64,000 bases of DNA from Streptomyces sp. SID8374. Lineage in GTDB: Bacteria > Actinomycetota > Actinomycetes > Streptomycetales > Streptomycetaceae. Position 1 is the stretch's first letter. Each line of letters begins with the position of its first letter. The position numbers and the translations under genes were made by a program. The notes beneath the pieces were generated by a model. The model was not told the origin of the DNA. It was given only the letters and a program-made list of their open reading frames with translations, and did not search any database. Positions 17,357 to 27,308 of this stretch are shown piece by piece. Where the stretch lies: assembly GCF_009865135.1 (NCBI RefSeq), contig NZ_WWGH01000001.1, positions 4,030,001 through 4,094,000 of the forward strand, given 5' to 3'.

Positions 17357-18523
17357 TCAGAAGGCGTATCGAATCCGCAGCCACGGCGCGTGCTCCGCGA
17401 TCAGCTCCCGCAGCCGGGCGAGGGCGTCGCGCTTGACCTCAAGGGCGTAGCGGACGTTGAGGGCGCCGTTCTCCGACCGCTTCGTCTCCTGCGCTCCCGG
17501 CTGCCACAGGACCTCCTCGGCCCGGGGGTGCCAGCCGAGGTTGACCTCGTGGAGCTGCTGGTTGTGGGTGAGGATGATGATCTCGGCGGCCGCCTGCGCC
17601 TTGACCCGCCCGGGCAGCACGTCGTCCAGCTGGTCGAGGAGCTCGGCCCAGTCCCGCTGCCAGCCGGGCCGGAGCACCACGGGCGAGAGGTTGAAGTGGA
17701 CCTCGTACCCCGCGTCCAGGAAGTCGGCGGCGGCCGCGATGCGCTCGGCGACCGGGCTGGTACGGAGGTCCAGCAGGCGGGAGTCGTCCGAGGGCATCAC
17801 GGAGAACCGCACCCGGGTGCGGCCGCGCGGATCCAGCGCGAGCAGATCGGGATTGACGAACTTGGTGGCGAACGAGGCTTTGGCGGAGGGCAGTTCGCGA
17901 AATGCGGCGATGAGGTCGGCCGTGTTGTCGCAGATCAGGGCGTCGACGGAGCAGTCGCCGTTCTCGCCGATGTCGTACACCCAGGCGTACGGATCGCACT
18001 GATTGGGCTGGGACTTGGGCCCCTGGGCCCGTACATGACGCCGTACGTGGGCGGTGATGGCCTCGATGTTGGTGAAGAGCGTGATCGGGTTGGCGTACCC
18101 CTTGCGGCGCGGGACGTAGCAGTACGCGCACGCCATGGCGCAGCCGTTGGAGGCGCCGGGGGCGATCCAGTCGGCCGACCTGCCGTTGGGCCGGGTGGTG
18201 AGGGACTGCCGGACGCCCAGGACCAGGATCTCGGTCTTGATCCGGGTCCAGCGGGCGATGTTGCCCTCGTTGCCGTGGAGAGAGGGGATGCGCCAGTGCC
18301 CGGCCACCTCGGTGACGGGAACGCCGGGCAGCCGGGCCAGGATCTGTTGCCCACGCGGTGAGGCGAGCGCGGCGGGCTCGGCGTAGACCTCCCGTACGTC
18401 CAGCATCCGCCGGGCCCGGGGGCTGTCCCGGAACCCGCCGCCACGGTACGGCGGGTCGGCGGGCAGGGTGTCCTCCCAGCCGAAGAGCGCTTGCTGCTCG
18501 GGCTCTTCGGGGGTCTGGTTCAC
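17357..18523 (-). CDS. Spore photoproduct lyase-like radical SAM protein
   Basis: A 388-residue radical SAM protein of the SPL family. The cluster motif is Cys128-x3-Cys132-x2-Cys135 within GCAMACAYCYVPRRKGY, the SPL spacing. DLRTSPVAERIAAAADFLDAGYEVHFNLSPV is the barrel region. SPL reverses thymine dimers by radical chemistry. Actinobacterial members are called SPL-family proteins, and their exact lesion is not established. The C-terminal part lacks an obvious single conserved Cys equivalent to Bacillus Cys141 at the expected place, so activity is uncertain. The gene is divergent from a photolyase gene 157 bp away, supporting a DNA-photodamage role. Confidence 0.88.
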   Translation of the reverse strand: MNQTPEEPEQQALFGWEDTLPADPPYRGGGFRDSPRARRMLDVREVYAEPAALASPRGQQILARLPGVPVTEVAGHWRIPSLHGNEGNIARWTRIKTEILVLGVRQSLTTRPNGRSADWIAPGASNGCAMACAYCYVPRRKGYANPITLFTNIEAITAHVRRHVRAQGPKSQPNQCDPYAWVYDIGENGDCSVDALICDNTADLIAAFRELPSAKASFATKFVNPDLLALDPRGRTRVRFSVMPSDDSRLLDLRTSPVAERIAAAADFLDAGYEVHFNLSPVVLRPGWQRDWAELLDQLDDVLPGRVKAQAAAEIIILTHNQQLHEVNLGWHPRAEEVLWQPGAQETKRSENGALNVRYALEVKRDALARLRELIAEHAPWLRIRYAF

Positions 18524-18680
18524 GGCGTCGACCCTACGGGGGCGGCGGAGGGGAGGGGCGCGGCAGGCCGGTCACGGAGTGTCGCCGTACAAGAAGGACA
18601 GAAGGCTGCCAGCATCATCCGAACCGACCAGACCACCGACCACCGACCATCGGGCTCGGGATGCGAGGCGGAGGATCTCC

Positions 18681-20228
18681 ATGGCACCACGCCCCCACTG
18701 GCTGTTCGGGGACCAGTTGGGCCCGCACTTCCTGGACCCGCGCCACGGCGGCCCGGACGACCGGGCGCCGGTGATCATGATCGAGGCGCGTTCGGTGCTG
18801 CGCCGCCGCCGCTTCCACCGGGCCAAGGCGCACCTGATCCTCTCGGCGATGCGGCACCGCGCCGCCGAACTGGGCGACCGGGTCACGTATGTCCGGACGG
18901 AGACGTACGCGGAGGGCTTGGAGCAGGTACGGGGGCGTCGTGAACCGGCCCCCTTGACGGTCCGCCACCCGACGTCACGCAGGGCACTGGACTTCGTGAG
19001 CGCGCAGGAGGGAGTGGAGATCCTGCCGCCGAAGGGCTTCCTGGTGAGCCAGGAGGACTTCGCTGAATGGGCGGCCAGGAACAAGGGAGCGAGCAAGGGA
19101 GCGGACAAGGGCACGGGGGGCTCCCTCCGCCTGGAGGGCTTCTACCGCTGGGTGCGGGAGCGGCACGAGCTGCTGATGGACGGCGACGACCCGGCCGGCG
19201 GCCGGTGGAACCTGGACCACGACAACCGCGAACCTCCGCCCCGAGGCCAGGACACCCTGGACGTCCGGGGCCCGTGGCGGCCGAGCGAGGACGAGATCGA
19301 CGACGAGGTGCGCCGGGACCTCGACCGCTGGGAGCGCGACGGCGAGGTCTCCTTCGTCGGCCGGGACGGCCCGAGGCGCTTCCCCGCCACCCGGCGCGAG
19401 GCACGTTCCGCGCTGCGGCACTTCGTGGCCCACCGCCTGGCAGGGTTCGGCAGCCACGAGGACGCGATGCTGGCGGCCGACCCGGTGATGAGCCACAGCC
19501 TTCTCTCCGTACCGCTGAACCTCGGTCTTCTGGACCCGGCGGAGTGCGTGGAGCTGGCCGAGGAGGCGTACCGCTCGGGCGACGCGCCGCTCAACAGCGT
19601 CGAGGGGTTCGTCCGGCAGATCGCGGGCTGGCGCGAGTACGTGTGGCACCTGTACTGGCACTTCGGCGAGGAGTACCGCCACCGCAACGCCCTGCGCCAC
19701 ACGGCCCCGCTGCCGGACTGGTTCCTCGACCTGGACGCCGACGCGGTCACCGCCAACTGCCTGTCCACGGTGCTGGCCCAGGTCCGGGACACCGGCTGGA
19801 CCCACCACATCCCCCGCCTGATGGTGCTGGGCAGCCGCGCCCTCCAGGACGGCTGGGACCCGGCGGCCGTCACCGACTGGTTCCACCGCTGCTTCGTGGA
19901 CGGCTACGACTGGGTGATGCTCCCGAACGTGGTCGGCATGTCCCAGTACGCCGACGGCGGCATGATGACGACGAAGCCGTACACCTCGGGCGGCGCCTAC
20001 ATCAACCGCATGAGCGACCTCTGCGCCCCCTGCGCCTACCGCCCCACCCACCGCACCGGCGACGAGGCCTGCCCCTACACCACCGGCTACTGGTCCTTCC
20101 TCCACCGCCACCGCACCCGCCTCGCCGCCAACCACCGCACGGCCCGCGCGGTGAAGGGCCTGGACCGGCTGAAGGACCTGCAGGAACTCCTGGACACGGC
20201 GGCGCAGCGGGGTGATGCGGCGCCGTGA
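18681..20228 (+). CDS. Iron-sulfur bacterial cryptochrome/(6-4) photolyase (PhrB-like)
   Basis: A 515-residue FeS-BCP photolyase. It opens with WLFGDQLGPHF, typical of this clade. Four cysteines at residues 360, 448, 451 and 464 have the 88/3/13 spacing of the [4Fe-4S] ligands in Agrobacterium PhrB. FAD-site sequences such as NVVGMSQYADGGMMTTKPY and SGGAYINRMSDLCAPC are present. It repairs (6-4) photoproducts using light. A Gly/Lys-rich GASKGADKGTGG insert lies near residue 135. ATG 18681 follows GGCGGAGGA. It is divergent from the SPL-like gene. Confidence 0.93.
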   Translation: MAPRPHWLFGDQLGPHFLDPRHGGPDDRAPVIMIEARSVLRRRRFHRAKAHLILSAMRHRAAELGDRVTYVRTETYAEGLEQVRGRREPAPLTVRHPTSRRALDFVSAQEGVEILPPKGFLVSQEDFAEWAARNKGASKGADKGTGGSLRLEGFYRWVRERHELLMDGDDPAGGRWNLDHDNREPPPRGQDTLDVRGPWRPSEDEIDDEVRRDLDRWERDGEVSFVGRDGPRRFPATRREARSALRHFVAHRLAGFGSHEDAMLAADPVMSHSLLSVPLNLGLLDPAECVELAEEAYRSGDAPLNSVEGFVRQIAGWREYVWHLYWHFGEEYRHRNALRHTAPLPDWFLDLDADAVTANCLSTVLAQVRDTGWTHHIPRLMVLGSRALQDGWDPAAVTDWFHRCFVDGYDWVMLPNVVGMSQYADGGMMTTKPYTSGGAYINRMSDLCAPCAYRPTHRTGDEACPYTTGYWSFLHRHRTRLAANHRTARAVKGLDRLKDLQELLDTAAQRGDAAP

Positions 20229-20518
20229 TCAACGCCTAGTCGATGCGACAAGTCCGGGTGCGCCGGCACCCAGGAGGCATCGGTACCGATGGTGGCCCGC
20301 AGGCAGAGCGGTGCGCATGGTTCTGGGGCGCGGTCATGCGGCCACCGCCCCAGGAGCGGTCAGGGAGGCGGCCACAGCCTTCGGTGCGGGCGCACGGCCT
20401 CGCCCGCCGTTCAATCGCCCGGAGGACGAGAACCGGCCTCGTGCATCAAACTGCCCTTGCGCAAGGACCTGCACGTCATAGGGGAGGGAGTTGACGTCGA
20501 GCACTGGTCAGGTGAGCT
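20229..20518. other. Intergenic, no gene seen
   Basis: 290 bp between the photolyase and the first island gene. I found no convincing ORF, tRNA fragment or strong hairpin. I looked for a copy of the tRNA-Gly 3' end here, as expected for an integration junction, and did not find one. Confidence 0.5.
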
Positions 20519-20929
20519 GTGGAGCCGGAGATTGCCGCATTGGCGACCAGCGCGGGGACCACTGTCGTCGCCTTGATGGCCACTGATGCCTGGCAGCGCA
20601 TTCGCGAGGGGATCGTTTTCCTCTGGCGCCGTGAGCACGCAGAGCGTGCCGAAGCCGTCACGGCCGAACTCGAAGCCACGCGTGAAGATCTCCTCGCCGC
20701 TTTGGCCACCGGTGACCAGGAGGTCGAGGGCGAACTTCAAGCGGAGTGGCAGGGCCGGATCCGACGCTTCCTCATGGCCCGCCCTGAGGTGGCCGAGCAC
20801 CTGCGGAGGCTCCTGGCCGAGTTCGGCCCGCCTACAGCGACCGCCCCAGGCGCGATACAACACGCCACCGCCTCCGATCACGCCAGGATCTACCAGGCAG
20901 GCCGCGACCGGCACATCCACGAGCGATGA
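20519..20929 (+). CDS. Small helical protein, companion of NB-ARC/TPR protein
   Basis: A 136-residue protein, GTG start at 20519. The first 100 residues are strongly helical and charged (RREHAERAEAVTAELEATREDLLAAL). The C-terminus ends in the motif ARIYQAGRDRHIHER. The next gene begins with a closely related motif (GRVYQASGDQHI), and the two genes overlap by 4 nt (ATGA), so they probably work together. I do not recognise a defined domain. The motif suggests a shared interaction or assembly element in a STAND-type signalling system. Confidence 0.75.
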   Translation: MEPEIAALATSAGTTVVALMATDAWQRIREGIVFLWRREHAERAEAVTAELEATREDLLAALATGDQEVEGELQAEWQGRIRRFLMARPEVAEHLRRLLAEFGPPTATAPGAIQHATASDHARIYQAGRDRHIHER

Positions 20930-23064
20930 GCGGTGCGATGGACGGCCACGCCGACAGCAGCGGTCGGGTCTATCAGGCTTCCGGAGATCAGCACATCACC
21001 GAGCACCACCATCGCGGTGCGGCGGCCCCGGTCGGCTGGGCGGGTGTCGAGTCGGTACGCCAGCCGACGGGCGGTAGGGCGCCGATGGTGTTCCGCGACC
21101 GTACCGAGCTGATGGAACGTCTTAGGACGGCCATGGCACCGGGGGCCAGCAACCAGGTCTATGTGCTTCACGGCATGGGCGGATGCGGTAAGACCGCGGT
21201 CGCTCGCACCCTTTCCAGTACGCCACGACCGAGGGCGACCGGGTAGGCCTCTGGGTCAATGCGGCCGACCGTACGAGTCTGCGCAGCGGCATGCTTGCCA
21301 TGGCTGCCGACAGGGGGGGCGACGGACGGCGAGCTGAGCGCGGCCCGGAACGGTCTTCGGGCGCCTGCGGACCTGGTGTGGGAGCGACTCGGCGAGTCCG
21401 AGCGCCCCTGGCTGCTGGTACTTGACAACGCCGACGACCCAGAGATTCTGCAGGACGGCGGCTGGCTGCGTGCCAGCGCGCGCAGCACGGTCCTGGTCAC
21501 CACCCGCCGGGCCGCGGTGCAGTGGTGGCCACACGCCGAGCTGCACTACGCCGGCGCACTGCCACGCGCGGCGGTGGCGCAGGTGCTGTGCGACCTGGCT
21601 CCGGATACAGGGACGATGGAAGACGCCGTGGAGGTTGCGGAACGGCTGGGGCGGCTCCCCCTGGCGCTCACTCTCGCGGGAGAATTCCTGTCCCACCAGG
21701 TCATCGATCCGTGGACGATGGCGAAATACGGTCGCCACCTCGAGGGCCAGGGGCACGTGGATCTCATTGATCAAGGGACGAGCGCACTGGCCCGGGAGGA
21801 CGCCAGGCACCTCATCCCTCGGACCTGGCAGTTGTCCCTCAACGCGCTGGCGGCGCAAGGGGTGGAGGAGTCGACGGCGCTGCTTCGGCTGCTGGCCTGC
21901 TACGGTTCCGACCCGCTGCCGCTCACACTCCTGAACAGCCCGGAGATCAATGGCCTCGTCCCTCGCGCGCGGGCCGAAGTGGCACTGCGCGGACTACTCG
22001 ACCAGTCCCTGACGGCGGTGGTCGATACCGGCGTACGATGCGTGCAGACCCACGCCGTGCTGCTTGCCAGTGTGATGGCCGGCATCCCGCGCGACCAGGT
22101 CGCACAGCTCACCAGCGCGGTTGCTCGACGCCATGGTGCCGACCATCCCCGAGCGGGGGCCGCAGGACCTACGGATGAGCCTGCTCGCGCCACATGTTCT
22201 CGCGCTGCTGCAGCATGCAACCGACGCGTCCGTGGTGGCTGCGGCTCTCGACGTCGCGGTGCGGATCGTCTGCGCGCTCTACCGCACCGGCGACTACCTG
22301 TCGGCCCGGAAGCTGCCGTCCGCCGCGGCGGCCACCAGTGGACCCAAACTCGGTCCGGAACACAGGCTCGTGCTGTCCGCGCACTCACGGGCCGGCCGGG
22401 CGCTCTTCCGCCTCGGCCGGTTCGAGGAGTCCGAGCCCGTTCTCCGGCGAGTGCTCACGGATCGAGAACGACTCCTCGGACCCGACCACCCCGACACTCT
22501 GGACAGCTATTTCGGGATCAACCATCCGTTGCAGCAGCTCGGACGCGTAGCGGAGGGCCTCATGCTGTTCCAGCACACTACGGACGGGCGAGAACGCGTA
22601 CTCGGGAAAGAACACCCGCTCACGCTGCAGTCCCGAGCTCACCTGCCCGAGTCCCTACCGTCGCCGATCTTGCTGATGAGGTCGATGGCGCGGCGATGCC
22701 ACTACCAGAAGAGCGCGCCCGGCACTTGGGACCTGACCACGCTGTCACTCTGGGGTCACGGCTCAGCTATGCCCTCGCCCTGGTCCGGCTGAGCCGCTTC
22801 GAAGCGGCCGTTGATGACGCACGTCGGGTTGCCGAGGACTACGAACGCTGCCACGGCCCCGACTACGCGCTCACAGTCTCGACGCAGCTGCTGTATGCGC
22901 GAGCCCAGGCCGGCCTCGGCGATCTGGCCTCGGCGGTCGAACTGATGGCGGTCGTGGCCCACAGGCACGAACAAAGCTTCGGCGCTCAGCACCCCTACAC
23001 GGTCAAGAGCTATGAACTTTTGGAGGAACTGAGGGACAAGGCGGCTGGCCGATCCACTGATTGA
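20926..23064 (+). pseudogene. NB-ARC/TPR STAND protein, disrupted by several frameshifts
   Basis: The reading frame starts at ATG 20926 with GRVYQASGDQHI, then the P-loop VLHGMGGCGKTAVART, a Walker B (PWLLVLDNADD), NB-ARC helices, and C-terminal tetratricopeptide repeats (GPEHRLVLSAHSRAG, LGPDHPDTLDSYFGI, HGPDYALTVSTQLLYARAQ). Continuity needs four frame changes: near 21213 (one base short), at a seven-G run near 21313 (one base extra), near 22115, and near 22650. Members act as NTP-driven switches in signalling or defence. As read, it cannot make a full protein. Sequencing error at homopolymers could explain one or two shifts but less easily four. Confidence 0.8.
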
Positions 23065-23414
23065 CGATCATGGCCTGTTGCGAAAGCGGATCGCCTGTCA
23101 GGCCTGCTTGGGATGCCTTCGAGGAGCTCCAGCCGTACGGCTCCAGGGTCCGTCACACCACCGCCTTCCCAGCACCATCCGGGCTCGGGTATCGCAGCCC
23201 GACGGAGGCTGTCGAGCTGTGTAATGCCCGCGTGCGAGCAGGGGGCAGCGCGTCGAGAGGCTGCTGCCAGGACGGGGAGCGTGCTGTGGTGTGAGCTCGG
23301 TCGGTTCCAGCGGAAGTTTCGCCAAATGGAAGATTTCTGGCCTTTTTCCTGCGGCGCTGCGCGGAAGGCGAAATTCGGCACACACCCTGAGGGACCCGCC
23401 CCTACTGTGATCGC
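23065..23414. other. Intergenic, probable promoter region of the CRP gene
   Basis: 350 bp with no convincing gene. Base composition falls towards 23300-23414 (GAAGTTTCGCCAAATGGAAG and TTCTGGCCTTTTTCC lie here), unlike the surrounding GC-rich DNA, fitting a promoter region. I cannot assign -10/-35 boxes or a CRP operator. Confidence 0.4.
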
Positions 23415-24209
23415 ATGAGAGAAGGTATTCCCTTTTCGGTGTCGCCTCTTCGTGCTCTGGTGCCGCATGAGGAGTGGGTGAAGCTGACGAGGTATCCGCC
23501 CCAGACCTACCTGGCCGGTCGAGCGTTACTACGCCAGGGCGATAAGGGAACTCAGGTACTGGCACTGGTCAGTGGGATGGTGAAAATCGTCCGCAGTGAC
23601 CGTGACGGGCAGCAGCGCCTGCTCGCCTTCCGCGGTCCTGGCGAGATCCTGGGGGAGATGGCGATCCAGGGTTCGGGCACGCGGATGGCCAGCGTGTGGG
23701 CCATGAGCAGATGCAAAGCTGCCCTCATACCTGGAGAGGATTTCCGACGCTTCGTGGACCATCACAAGCTCGCCTATCCGCTCGCCGTCATGGCCTCCCG
23801 CCGTCTGCTAGAGCAGACCGAGATCCATGACGGTGCTGTGCACGAGCGGCTCGCCATGGCCTTGCTCCGTCTGGTCGAGATGTCCGGTGGACAGCGGTCC
23901 TTCGACCTCACGAGGGAAGACCTGGCACAGCACATCGGGGTGGGCCGCAAGGCCGTCACTAAGGCATTGGAACGGCTCGGGCCGGACCGGGTGGAGGCCG
24001 GGAAGCGCCGGATCGAAGTGACCTGCGTGGAGGGGCTGCGCGAGATGTTCGCCGACCCAGGAGCGCGGCGTGTTCCACGTCACTCCTCGTCCGGTCCTGG
24101 GGCGCGGAACGTTTCCGCGCTCACCGGGAAGCTCGAAGCGCGAGCCATCGCACGCACGAGTGCCCCGGCCCGATCTCCGAGGGGTCGGGTGGGCTTCACA
24201 GAGGAGTGA
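23415..24209 (+). CDS. CRP/FNR-family transcriptional regulator
   Basis: A 264-residue protein. The cyclic-nucleotide-binding domain spans about residues 25-130, with GEILGEMAIQGSGTRMASVWA matching the phosphate-binding cassette, including its Glu and Arg. The dimer helix is followed by a winged helix (DLTREDLAQHIGVGRKAVTKALERL). About 50 residues after the HTH are Arg/Ser/Pro-rich and probably disordered. The intact cassette suggests it binds a cyclic nucleotide. The next gene, 1 bp downstream, encodes a nucleotide cyclase-like protein, which could make its ligand. Targets are unknown; autoregulation of the island is plausible. Confidence 0.9.
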   Translation: MREGIPFSVSPLRALVPHEEWVKLTRYPPQTYLAGRALLRQGDKGTQVLALVSGMVKIVRSDRDGQQRLLAFRGPGEILGEMAIQGSGTRMASVWAMSRCKAALIPGEDFRRFVDHHKLAYPLAVMASRRLLEQTEIHDGAVHERLAMALLRLVEMSGGQRSFDLTREDLAQHIGVGRKAVTKALERLGPDRVEAGKRRIEVTCVEGLREMFADPGARRVPRHSSSGPGARNVSALTGKLEARAIARTSAPARSPRGRVGFTEE

Positions 24210-24210
24210 T

Positions 24211-25134
24211 ATGCGCGAGTTCACCAGCGAACTGCCCCGGCGGATCGTCCGCCCCTACACCCACAGCCGACCGTTGCCCGACTACCGGGGCATCCTGGCC
24301 GTGGACACCAAGGACTTCACGGGACGCCCGGCGATCGAGCACGAAGCCGTCAGCCGGGCCGTACCCGAGCTTCTCAAGACCGCGCTGTCCAGGGCGGAAC
24401 TTGGGGACCTCTGGGAGGACCGCGTCTTCCCCGGCTCGACCGGCGACGGCTACGTCTTCGGGTTCGCCCCCGCACGGATGCCCTTCGTGATCCATCCGCT
24501 GCTCCTCACGCTTCAGGAAGTACTGACCGACTACAACGTCCTGTCCTACGGGGCGGTGCCGATCAGGCTCCGAGCCAGTGTGCACGTCGGCCCGCTGCCT
24601 GACACCGGCGACGAGTTCAGCGGCAACGGCACGGCGCGCAACGACACGCACCGTCTGCTCGACTCACGGCCCGTCAAGGCCGTGCTCGCCTCTCACAAGG
24701 AGAACATCACCCACGTCGCGTCGATCCTCTCCGACCGTTGCTACGAGGACGCTGTTGCCGGCGGGTACACCGGGCGCCATCCCGACCACTTCGTGGAGGT
24801 GGCAGCGACGGTCGAGGGCAAGCCGTTCTCCCAGCGCGCCTGGATCTACGTACCCCAGCCGAGCGGGCCGCTCTACGAAGAGACCCCGGACGTCGACACC
24901 ATCGAGGAGCTCGCGCCGGAGGCGGGCCGTGCCCGGCCGCATGACGACACACCCACTCATAGGGTGAGGAACAGCGCCCCCAGCGGAAACATCAACACCG
25001 GCACGGTCCACGGTGGACAGAGCGTGGCCAACCACCATGTCGCCGGGGATCACATCGAGGGCAACAAGGCCGGCCGTGTCCGCGGCTTTCAAGGAGATCA
25101 GGTCCGCGGCAACAAGTACCAGGGGTGGCAGTGA
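24211..25134 (+). CDS. Class III nucleotide cyclase-like protein with C-terminal GGQ-type repeats
   Basis: A 307-residue protein. Residues 25-200 resemble a class III cyclase. A first metal Asp32 lies in ILAVDTKDFTG and a second, Asp79, in STGDGYVFGF. RLRASVHVGPL matches the RxGxHxGP strand. Asn144 and Arg148 (NDTHR) match the Nx3R transition-state pair. The adenine-specifying Lys of adenylate cyclases is Gly75 here, so the base specificity may differ. Residues 260-307 hold NINTGTVHGGQSV followed by GDHIEGNKAGRVRG and GDQVRGNKYQG repeats. The start is ATG 24211. The stop overlaps the next gene. A pyrimidine cyclase (Pycsar-like) is one option. Confidence 0.75.
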   Translation: MREFTSELPRRIVRPYTHSRPLPDYRGILAVDTKDFTGRPAIEHEAVSRAVPELLKTALSRAELGDLWEDRVFPGSTGDGYVFGFAPARMPFVIHPLLLTLQEVLTDYNVLSYGAVPIRLRASVHVGPLPDTGDEFSGNGTARNDTHRLLDSRPVKAVLASHKENITHVASILSDRCYEDAVAGGYTGRHPDHFVEVAATVEGKPFSQRAWIYVPQPSGPLYEETPDVDTIEELAPEAGRARPHDDTPTHRVRNSAPSGNINTGTVHGGQSVANHHVAGDHIEGNKAGRVRGFQGDQVRGNKYQGWQ

Positions 25135-27308
25135 CCCCGGACGAGGAGCCACAGCCGACGGAGCCGCTCCGGTCGGTGCCGGCCGCGCCACAGCCGCCAC
25201 CCGAAGACGGGCCGTCGCGTCAGGAGGCCGAGCACGAGGTCCCTGAGCTGCTCGACGCCATCGGCGCGGCCGCGAAGGATTCGCTCTCGTTCGTGTACGC
25301 CCCACGAGGAAACTTCAACTCCGGGACTGTCCACGGGGGCCAGCGTGTGCACAACGGCTCCGCGAACGAAGGGCTGGGGCTCCGGGAAGGAAGGGTGCGC
25401 GAAGGGCCCGTTCCCGAGTCGGAAGTGCGGGCCGCCGCCTTCGGATTCGCGCGACCCGACTGGTTCGAAGGAGCCCTCGCGGAGTTGAAGGAAGGGCCGC
25501 TCCTCCTGGCCGGGCGGCCGGGTTCGGGGCGTCGTACCGCGGCGCTCAACCTCCTGCGCGAGAGCTGTGGGGAGGGGGCCCTACTGCGGGCCTTGGACAG
25601 CGTTACCGAGCTGGACCGCTGGCAGCCCACCGATCCGTCGGTGCGGGGTTACCTGATGGACGGCCTGTTCCCGTCCCGGCCCCTCGGCCCCGGTGTTCTG
25701 GGACATGTGCGCTCCCTCCTCGAGAAGGCAACCGCGCACATGGTGATCACGCTGCCCGATGACCCGGCGCTGCTGCGTCGCCTCGAACAGGACCTGCACG
25801 TCAGGCCCGTCCGGTGCGTGCCGCCGCTGCCCGCCATGGTCTTCGGCAGCTGCTTCGAGGACATGGTTCCGGACCAGCGGGAGCGGGAGCGCCTGCTGTC
25901 GGCGCTGAACCAGCGCCACGAGTTGAGCGACCTGCTGGTCCCCGAACTGGTGCCGGCCGAAGTGGTGGAGCTGGTGACGGCCATCGTGACCGCTGACGGT
26001 GACCCGGACGCGCTCGGTGACCTGGGGAGCCGGTTGAGTTACCAGGCCGAACAGGAAGTTCCCGAACTCATGCAGAAGTTGCGCGGTGACCCGGATGCTC
26101 TGGCCTTCCTGCTGGCCGCATCCGTCTACGAGGGCCTGGACCACCGACTCGTCGTGGAGGAAGCCGTCCGCTTGCTGAAACTGTCCGAAGGCCGTCTGAC
26201 GGCGGAGCTGCCACCGACGGACTCGTCAGGAATCGAGAAGGCCGGGCGGCCCAACCCGGACTTCGTCTTCCGACGGCCTTTGACTGATCTGCTGCACACT
26301 GTCCGCGCCGTCCGCCAGGAGCGCACGATCAGCCTGGAGGGGGCCTACGCGCACAGTGTGCAAGGGGTTGTATTCGTCAGGCACCGGCAGGCCGAAGCAG
26401 TGCTCAGGCATGTGTGGCGCGAGTACGGACAGTTGTCGGATCTCCTCGTCGAGTGGCTGCGGGAAGTGGGACGCACCACCGAGCTGACCCGGCCGGTGGG
26501 CCAGTTCATGGGCAGAGCGGCGAGGTGGGGAGGTGGACGACGCGCACTGCGGCACATCCAGGCTCTCGCCGAGTCGGACCGCACGACCAGCCGTCTCATC
26601 GCGGCGAACGCGCTGGGCATCGCGGCCGAGGACCCGGTGCTCGTCGCAGAGGTGCGCTATCGGCTCCAGCGCTGGAGCCTGGCGGCCGACGTCCATCTGA
26701 GGACGACGGTGGCGTACACCTGCGGTGCGGAGTTCGGGCTCTCCCGCCCGGACCTCGCCCTGCGGCTTCTCCACGATCTCCTCCTCGGAGTCCGGGGCCG
26801 CCCCGGAGGGAGGGGTCAGGATGACGACGGCCAAGTCCTACTAGCCGTGCGGGTGGCGATCCTGAGCCTTTTCCAGGGCGGTAACGAGGCGAAGGTGTTC
26901 GGCCGGATTACCGAGTGGCTGGACGCAGAGCAATGCGAAACGGAACAGGTGCTTTTGCTGTTCGGGCAACTGCTTCAGTCCCCGGGGTGGTTCATGCGGG
27001 GACTCGCGGACGGCACCCCGGAAGCGGGATCGATAGTGGAGATAATCCGCCGAGCGTTGAATGCGGAGAGTTCTTTCGACGTGACCTGTGCGGCATTACT
27101 GCGGTGGGCCGACTGGTCCCGGTGGGACGAAACGCATTTCCGCGCGGTGGAGAACTTGTTTGCCGCACTGGCTCGTGCCATGCGATTCGGCGAATTTCGG
27201 TTGTTCGTCGAGATGGATGAGACGGCTGCGGACGGGTGGGCAGGACTGAACACGGCGCGGGCCGCACTCAGCAGGTGGCGCGCCGGTGAACAAGGGGAGG
27301 CAGCATGA
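25131..27308 (+). CDS. STAND-like protein with degenerate P-loop and GTVHGGQ motif (paralogue 1)
   Basis: A 725-residue protein, not matched to a named family. Residues 60-73 carry GNFNSGTVHGGQRV, followed by the P-loop-like LLLAGRPGSGRRTAALNLL (residues 125-141). The usual Lys and Ser/Thr of Walker A are both Arg. A hydrophobic strand ending MVITLPDD may stand for Walker B. The C-terminal 400 residues are helical, HEAT-like. The start is GTG 25131 overlapping the cyclase stop (GTGA); GTG 25125 is an alternative. A paralogue lies at 28654. Coupling to the cyclase suggests one complex. The role is unknown: a regulatory or scaffold STAND protein in a conflict system is my inference. Confidence 0.75.
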   Translation: MTPDEEPQPTEPLRSVPAAPQPPPEDGPSRQEAEHEVPELLDAIGAAAKDSLSFVYAPRGNFNSGTVHGGQRVHNGSANEGLGLREGRVREGPVPESEVRAAAFGFARPDWFEGALAELKEGPLLLAGRPGSGRRTAALNLLRESCGEGALLRALDSVTELDRWQPTDPSVRGYLMDGLFPSRPLGPGVLGHVRSLLEKATAHMVITLPDDPALLRRLEQDLHVRPVRCVPPLPAMVFGSCFEDMVPDQRERERLLSALNQRHELSDLLVPELVPAEVVELVTAIVTADGDPDALGDLGSRLSYQAEQEVPELMQKLRGDPDALAFLLAASVYEGLDHRLVVEEAVRLLKLSEGRLTAELPPTDSSGIEKAGRPNPDFVFRRPLTDLLHTVRAVRQERTISLEGAYAHSVQGVVFVRHRQAEAVLRHVWREYGQLSDLLVEWLREVGRTTELTRPVGQFMGRAARWGGGRRALRHIQALAESDRTTSRLIAANALGIAAEDPVLVAEVRYRLQRWSLAADVHLRTTVAYTCGAEFGLSRPDLALRLLHDLLLGVRGRPGGRGQDDDGQVLLAVRVAILSLFQGGNEAKVFGRITEWLDAEQCETEQVLLLFGQLLQSPGWFMRGLADGTPEAGSIVEIIRRALNAESSFDVTCAALLRWADWSRWDETHFRAVENLFAALARAMRFGEFRLFVEMDETAADGWAGLNTARAALSRWRAGEQGEAA

